DNA of 64,000 nt from Toxorhynchites rutilus septentrionalis (Eukaryota; Arthropoda; Insecta; Diptera; Culicidae): contig NC_073746.1 in the NCBI RefSeq assembly GCF_029784135.1, forward strand, positions 288,664,089 through 288,728,088. The letters are read 5' to 3'. A program made the translations under genes and the position numbers. Each line of letters begins with the position of its first letter. Within the stretch, counting starts at the first letter, position 1. Shown here in pieces: positions 58,278-64,000 of the stretch. The notes below the pieces were generated by a model. The model made no database searches. It was not told where the DNA came from and saw only the letters and a list, made by a program, of their open reading frames with translations.

Positions 58278-58978
58278 AGGGTAGGGCGGGGCTAGTTGGT
58301 CATAGGGGTAAGTTGGTCAGTGACGATATCTGGGAATCTGAGCGTCGAAAAAATTAGCGATCTATGGATGAAAAATAGCGAATTGCAATCTCTATATACT
58401 TAGGGGCGAACGGTACAAGTGTCATCAAAACAAATGTAAGCAAGAATGCAAGCGGTTGTGCGTCGCAGGGATGCCAGGTGATATTTTTCAAAAGTCGTGA
58501 CATGGTACGAGAAAATGTATTCACCATAATATCAGAGGAAAGTTCTTCACACAAAAACGGAACTATGATAATTCTATTTGTTTATTTCAGCTTTAAAATT
58601 TTGGTTGTAATCCAAACCATATTCATTATACTAATTGTAGAAAAGGTATGTAACCGGAAAACCTTTTTGTTTTTGTTTTGATTTAATTAATTAATTTATA
58701 ATGAAGCAAACTTCTAATAGAAAAACATTTGTTATTTGCCACAAAAAACCTGCCTATTATTGACCAACTTACCCCGTGTGGTTAGTTGGTCAATTTATTC
58801 TTAAATATAAAGACGTTAAATACAAGAAAAATGTCAAATAATTGATTCTCTGGTTATTTTTAATTGAAAGGGTAAAAGGTAAGCTTCATTGTGGTACATA
58901 TCATTCTAACGCAAAACTTCGTACTACAAAGTTATAGCCAACTTTATTCAAAAATGACCAACTAGCCCCACCCTACCC
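58278..58978. mobile_element. 701-bp TA MITE with GTTGGTCA boxes
   Basis: GGGTAGGGCGGGGCTAGTTG and its inverse ending CCCCACCCTACCC are termini with TA at 58276-58277 and 58979-58980. Internal copies of the box occur at ~58306 (TAAGTTGGTCA) and in an inverted pair at ~58760-58796 (TTGACCAACTTACCCC ... TAGTTGGTCAA). Small ORFs lack motifs. Confidence 0.85.
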
Positions 58979-59379
58979 TACTAGGCGCACCCTTGGAATG
59001 AACGACGAACGTATGAATCGTTCATTCCACAGGGTACGTTATACATTCTGTCAAATATATATCGGGAATGTGAAATTTTAAATCTTTTTTGAAACATTTT
59101 TCATTTTTTTTAAGTTGGTACTACTGTCAGTGCTCTTAATGTCAATTTTGAGTGCTATCTGTCATTTAGTTTGTTTACAACGTCGTTGAGAACAAGTTTA
59201 CATTTTTGCTCGGATATTTTTGATATGGACAAATCTATCGGTCAAAAACACTGTGTGAAGTTTTGTGTTGCAAATTTCTTGTGCGAAACGACAAAATTTT
59301 TGCAAATTACATTTGGTGACTCAACTATGTCGAAAACACGAATGTATAAATAGTATAAGGCATCCAATAACGACCGAGA
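58979..59379. other. No gene recognised
   Basis: AT-rich DNA; a 60-codon + strand ORF (59171-59353) has no family. Confidence 0.45.
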
Positions 59380-59399
59380 AGAAATGAACGATTTGCCAC

Positions 59400-59722
59400 G
59401 TCACGTCACCGGACTATTTATCATATTTTGGTTGATGTTTTGAGCATGAGAAACGTCGCAGCACGACTAGTGCCAAAAAAAAAGTCTTCAAAAATTTTAT
59501 TACTATTAAGGGGCTGAAGACATGCTTGAAGGATCAAATTCTGATCCCACGTTCATCCAACGCATAATTACTGGTGATTTGACCCCGTGTTACTTTTTCT
59601 TATTTCCGAAACTCAAATTACCGCTACGTAGGACCCGTTCTGACAGCATTGACATAAAAACGAGTATTGCTTCAGAAGGAGGCTATTTCGAAGGCGATTA
59701 TATACATTTAAATGATGAATAG
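59400..59722 (+). pseudogene. mariner-like transposase with large internal deletion
   Basis: SMRNVAARLVPK-like sequence near 59447 leads, in another frame from 59522, to MLEGSNSDPTFIQRIITGD (first catalytic Asp), which joins directly to LTPCYFFLFPKLKLPL, the third-Asp region with Asp replaced by Tyr, and on to GGYFEGDYIHLNDE and a stop. About 110 residues between first and third catalytic positions are missing. The deletion is in frame. A dead copy of a mariner group different from the 23-kb one. Confidence 0.8.
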
Positions 59723-60380
59723 AGCCTTTTCTTTAAAAACATAAATTCCCGGTATATATTTGAAAGAATGTGCAGAACATTAAAGTTGTAAACAATTCAA
59801 CAATGAAAACCCCGACATTCTTTGGGGTATACCCTTTCCCAAGACATCATTTACAGGTATCGAAACAACCTATAATTTATAATACTAAGAATTTACAAAA
59901 CAAGTCAAAACCAGTAAAAAAGTGTTTGCGTTAGCAGATTCCGTAAAAAACAAGCATCATGAATTTATCGGTTTTTGTAGTTGTTTTCACTATTTGGTTC
60001 GCTATTTTTGTGTTAAGTGCTAGAATGGTAGGTATCTACTATAAATGGATGAACAAGTGATCTTTAATGAAGGATTCTTCATTAAAATTAGTATTAAAGT
60101 AGTGCTCGTAAGATGAATCATGTTTCAACGCTTGATTCGAATTGTTGATGTTAAAACATACTATTTTCTGACAAATACAGCAATAGTTCACTAATTAGAC
60201 TAAGAGGTCACTCCAATTCTGGAGCTACAATCAAAAAGGATCTAACACTGTTTGTAAGTCTTTTCCTCGCAAATCGTTGGTCACACACGCAAAACAACGA
60301 TAACAAATTCCTAAAGTAAAAAAAAAATCTATCGAAAACCGATGTTCGAATGGACGTAAGGTCAAACGGATAAAAGGTTG
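59723..60380. other. No gene recognised
   Basis: AT-rich DNA with short ORFs and no recognised repeat ends. Confidence 0.45.
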
Positions 60381-60384
60381 GAAA

Positions 60385-60555
60385 GACAACGAAAGGTTTT
60401 GCTTTTGTCCATTTTCATCTTTATGTCTTTTCGACTTTTTCGTCCTTTTGTCCGGTCTCGACCTTATATCTGTTCGATGTTTTGTCCTTCGACCTTTTGT
60501 TTGTCGATCTTTTGTTCTTTTGACCTTTTAACCTTTTACCTGTAGACCTTCTGGA
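60385..60555. repeat. Degenerate CGACCTTTTGTC minisatellite
   Basis: Roughly twelve-base units (TTTTGTCC/TCGACCTTTTGT/TCTTTTGACC) repeat with variation across the region. Low complexity, non-coding. Confidence 0.7.
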
Positions 60556-60869
60556 GCATTCACTAAAAAGTTCAACATGGATCAATAGCAGCAATAACTG
60601 GCCCTCAAACTAAACTGTTACCAAGCAAAAAGAAAAAAAAAATATATAAAAAGATATTATGCAGTGCGTACAACGAAATGCGTGAAATTAAGACTAAAAA
60701 CGAAAATGGTCAACGAGTTTTTGCAGCTATGATAAGCTGAAACATCTTTCCGAGCTACAGCATGGTTATGTAACATTCCTGTAACGACGTACAGATTTAC
60801 CTGGAATGGCAGAAATTTTTCGTTATTTTTGGTACAGATTCTGAGAGAGAGAGTACAGAGTACAGATTT

Positions 60870-61750
60870 TTGTCAAAAAGTACAGTTTGGTACAGAATTT
60901 TTCCATTTGAGAAAATTTTTACATTTGAACAAAGCAACATTAAGGTACATAACGACTTTTACGCCGCAGTATCGCTTGGTGCTGCTGATCTTAAAATCAT
61001 TTACAATGCAATGATTGATCACTTTCATAAGGACGAAATCCCTTACAAGGATCGTCTGAAAGGATTGGCGTCGGACGGTGCGACATATGTTTTGCCCCAG
61101 ATCAACAGATTGAATCGTTTGTTCCAGGCTGAAAACCTTGAATTCACGATGCTACATGATAAGCTGAAAGATTTTTATTTGATCATTCTCACTAATATCT
61201 GCGAAGAATCTTTCGTTGTTTAATATTAAATATGAAGATCATTTGAAAAGCGACAAGAATTTTAGGTTGAAATAGCAGCAGAAAAAAATTATCAGAACAA
61301 TGGACAGCGAAGGGCAGATCATTTCAAAGGATATTTGTCACAGGTTGTTTCGTGGAGCTGATCAAACAAATGAGAAAAAGATTCGATTTTGATTATTCGA
61401 CGCTCAAGTCTACGGTAATTTTAAATCCCAGAAACTTTTCCTATTTGACAAGCATTAACGTTGTATTAGAAGCGTTTCCAAGACTCTACAATGGACATGT
61501 ACATGATGTGGAGGATTAATTCTGTAGCCTAAAGATAAAATTATTTCGTAAGGAAATGACAATTTCATAAAACGAGCATGTGCAGGGTTGGTTTTCGGCG
61601 CTTCGATTCATTGTACAATTTACCAATAGCTCTGCAAGGCTTTTTTGTTGACATGCCTGATTCATTGTTGGTTTTGGCTGTTTTATCAGTTCAGATCAGC
61701 CGTTTCGTCTTTCGAATATAAACACGAGGAATCTACAAAAAGTAAGAATG
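60870..61750 (+). pseudogene. hAT-like transposase relic
   Basis: 60945-61223 reads YKDRLKGLASDGATYV, with the SDGA motif near a catalytic Asp of hAT-type proteins, then INRLNRLFQAENLEF and LKDFYLIILTNIC. Another frame from ~61340 continues FVELIKQMRKRFDFDY, LNPRNFSYL and later SSARLF, echoing the hAT C-terminal dimerisation region (SSA-x-VER). Frameshifts, stops and a gap between SDGA and INRLN show it is dead. It resembles the ZMYM/ZNF862-type hAT group. Confidence 0.65.
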
Positions 61751-62349
61751 CATTTTTCCTGTCTGTGAAACACAAACCAGGTGTCGGTTTTACCCTGACT
61801 GAAGGTGTCGCTGTTACCCCGAATGGACTCGAAATTTCAATACCATGTTTTCGAGCATTGATAAGCAACAACACCACCTACCATCTCACAAACTATACTG
61901 AACAATGATCTACGATTAATTAAGTCCATAAAAGTATCGAATATACCAAAATTTACCGACTTAAACATTTAAATTCCACGAGTAAAATTTTACATGGACT
62001 GTTTTCTGTTTGATAGTCGGTTCTGTTTTGTTGTTTGTTTTGACAGCAGCTGTGGGGTGACTCGAAACAAGAATGACAAGTGTGTACAGGGGACATCGGA
62101 AAATTTTCAAGAAATTGCTTCTACCTGTCGGGTTTTCTCTGAATTCCCCTACGCATAATTACGCATAATTAACACACGAATGACTTGCAAATGTAAATGT
62201 AGTATTTGTAGTAAATAAATGAGTATTTTTTTAATGCGAATAAATTATTTTTTTCTCTACAACGAATTTTTTCGATGGTACAGATTTTTTGGAAAAAAAG
62301 TTCAGATTAGTAAGATTTTTGACCTCTCTGTTACAAATTTAAATGTGGT
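61751..62349. other. No gene recognised
   Basis: AT-rich DNA; GGTACAGATTTTT near 62278 repeats a motif at ~60830-60870, so the hAT relic may lie between related ends. ACGCATAATT is doubled at 62152-62171. Confidence 0.4.
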
Positions 62350-62362
62350 AACACTACCAGTA

Positions 62363-62618
62363 GTGCTCCCGTGGCCGAGTGGTTAGCGTCCCACACTATC
62401 ATGCCGGGGGTTCGGGTTCGATTCATGTTCTGGCCGGGGAATTTTCGTCAAAGAAAATTCTTCCGGCTTGCACTGTGGTCACGCATATTCTAGAGCTTGC
62501 CACAAAGAGTACATTTAAGGCGGGTTATTCGGCATAGAAATCTCAAATGACTCAAGTAATGCTACGTTGAGAAGGCAAAAGTTCCACTGGAACGTTAGTG
62601 CCATCCAAGAAGAAGAAG
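62363..62618 (+). mobile_element. Feilai-type SINE, full length
   Basis: A-box GTGGCCGAGTGGTTAGCG near 62371, B-box GGTTCGATTC near 62415, body TTTTCGTCAAAGAAAATTC and tail AAGAAGAAGAA. AACACTACCAGTA (62350-62362) and AACACTACCTGTA (62619-62631) are the target-site duplication with one mismatch. Confidence 0.92.
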
Positions 62619-62694
62619 AACACTACCTGTAGCTACGCTGTACGTTAGGAAAAACTTCGTTAATCGCAGAGATGCTGCTGGGAAACCCACTGTT

Positions 62695-63640
62695 TTGTCA
62701 TCCACTGCAGTGCAAGAGATCGTGAGCTGGTTGAAACACATGGCCGCCGCAGATTATCCAATCTGTGAAGAGGCACTCCAAGTAAACGTGGATTGGAGTA
62801 TTTTCATACGAAATACCACCACGAAGATGGAAGCTGCGTTTCTTGAAGCATCATCCTCTCATCAGCAATGGCACTTTGATACTTCAAATCGTGAATCCGA
62901 CACTTTTCTAATCACTGGGTCTTTGGCTTTTTTCCACTTTTAAAGTATACCAAGCGGATGGGGCATTGAACGAACTGAATTTAGAATGTTACGAGTATAT
63001 GACCGGCGTATCTCGTTTTATCCTTGGTTGCCTAAGAAAAATGTTGATCTATCGGTCGGTGGTTTTGTCGATGGGCAACGCTCCCATGCGACTTACGACA
63101 CGGTTCAATTCTTTAAAAATCACGGGATTATTCCGGTTCTCCTGTTTCCAAACTCCACTTCTTTCATTCAGTCAAACAGACGTTTCATTATTCAAACCAA
63201 TGGAAGCTGTTTGGATATTCCACTCGTTGAGTGGCGTTTTGAAAATGGAGGCACAATGATTTCAGAAACGGATTTCGCTCTTCGCTTCAATGAAAACATA
63301 GACCATATACTGAAAATTTGGAAAGCGTGGCCTGCATCCATGGAACACCGAAGTCATTGATCATGAAACTCTCCTTGATCCATGTTCAGATACCCGAAAT
63401 AAACACAAAAATAAAAATCTTCGTTGATTCCCGTGGAACCTGTGGATAAGACTATCGCTACCACAATATTCCTCTATGAACTGAATCGTAGGATTCCACC
63501 TGAGACTCTGAAAACATTTAGGAAACAACGTTGTAATTTGATGTGGACGTGAAATGTTGAAACATCACACTGGCAGACATTGGAATTGACCAATCGTTGA
63601 TTGGCCTTGACCTTGCTCTTGATGTAGACAAAAGCGCTTC
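62695..63640 (+). pseudogene. pogo/jerky-type DDE transposase relic
   Basis: Blocks in order over two frames: IVSWLKHMAAADYPICEEAL (DNA-binding end), then GGFVDGQRSHATYDTVQFFK with a conserved Asp in the DG-x-x-SH motif, NHGIIPVLLFPNST, QTDVSLFKPMEAVW (second frame), WRFENGGTMISETDFALRF and, near 63430-63540, ELNRRIPPETLKTFRKQR. This matches the DDE_1 family (pogo, jerky, CENP-B). A frameshift lies near 63165-63175 and stops follow. A Feilai SINE interrupts the distal part at 63711. Confidence 0.75.
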
Positions 63641-63710
63641 GTCAAGCGACGAGGCTATTTTTGAGATCAGAGAACATTTATCTTTAAATTGTAACAATCA
63701 TATCAACCAA

Positions 63711-63976
63711 GTGCTCACGTGGTTAGCGTCACGCCTAACATGCCGGGGATTTGGGTTCGATTCCCGTTCTGGTCGGGGGATTTTTTCGTCAAAGAAATAT
63801 CCTCCGACTTGCACTGAGCTCACGCGTATTCTAGAGCTTGCCACTCAGAATGCATACAAGGTGTGTTATTTGGCATAGAAATCTTAACTAAGTACTAATA
63901 AAGTGACGCAAGTAATACTACGTTGAGACGGCGAAGTTCCTCTAGGGAACGTTAAGGCCATTTAAGAAGAAGAAGA
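63711..63976 (+). mobile_element. Feilai-type SINE with perfect TSD
   Basis: ATATCAACCAA is present at 63700-63710 and 63977-63987. The head GTGCTCACGTGGTTAGCGTC has lost several A-box bases; the B-box GGTTCGATTCCC and body match the other two copies, ending in AAGAAGAAGA. Confidence 0.92.
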
Positions 63977-64000
63977 ATATCAACCAAACTAAAGATCGTA

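Overview
The window looks like mosquito nuclear DNA, most likely Aedes. It is AT-rich, carries tRNA-derived SINEs that match the Feilai type described from Aedes aegypti, and is crowded with decayed transposons, with one intact-looking protein gene. Species assignment is inference from repeat content.

The only complete gene I can support is a ZIP (SLC39) zinc-transporter at 7137-8096 on the + strand, 319 codons without an intron. A short ATG-led block at 55513-55641 followed by a donor-like site may be a first exon of an unrecognised gene. Much of 13.6-14.7, 20.2-23.1, 31.5-33.7, 39.3-41.4, 46.5-49.4 and 55.6-58.3 kb looks single-copy and non-coding.

The rest is layered mobile DNA. 0-6.5 kb: a long-inverted-end element, a Tc1-like transposase relic, a 1.1-kb foldback element and a truncated TIR element. 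9-13 kb: an AT-rich repeat broken by a Feilai SINE, itself broken by a TA-flanked MITE; another MITE; an ORF relic with one in-frame stop; short duplications. 14.7-16.2 kb: an apparently identical 760-bp tandem duplication. 17.5-19.8 kb: a Helitron-like repeat headed by a (TA)n tract, a repeat with a histone-type mRNA 3' end, and a GC hairpin beside short tandem units. 23-28.6 kb: a near-complete mariner nested in a LINE 3' end, a pogo-like deletion element, and a Transib (RAG1-related) transposase relic split by a LINE insertion. 28.6-31.5 kb: foldback and low-complexity repeats. 33.7-46.5 kb: tRNA-derived SINEs, a mariner deletion derivative, two more Helitron-like copies (one interrupted by a TIR element), foldback elements, a second histone-type 3' end and two small TA MITEs. 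49-54 kb: a pogo-like element with a psq-type HTH exon, a hairpin, a Tc1 relic and a second copy of the 9-kb AT-rich repeat. 58-64 kb: a 0.7-kb MITE, an internally deleted mariner, a hAT relic, a pogo/jerky-type DDE relic and two Feilai copies.

The genes do not form a pathway. What the window offers is relative chronology: in several places a TSD or a paralogous empty site inside the window fixes the order of insertion. I found no convincing evidence of a new enzymatic or defence system. The least explained signals are the histone-type 3' processing cassette in two dispersed repeats, the recurring GTTGTCACGTCAC box in the first 2 kb, and a Cys-rich ORF cut by a transposon.
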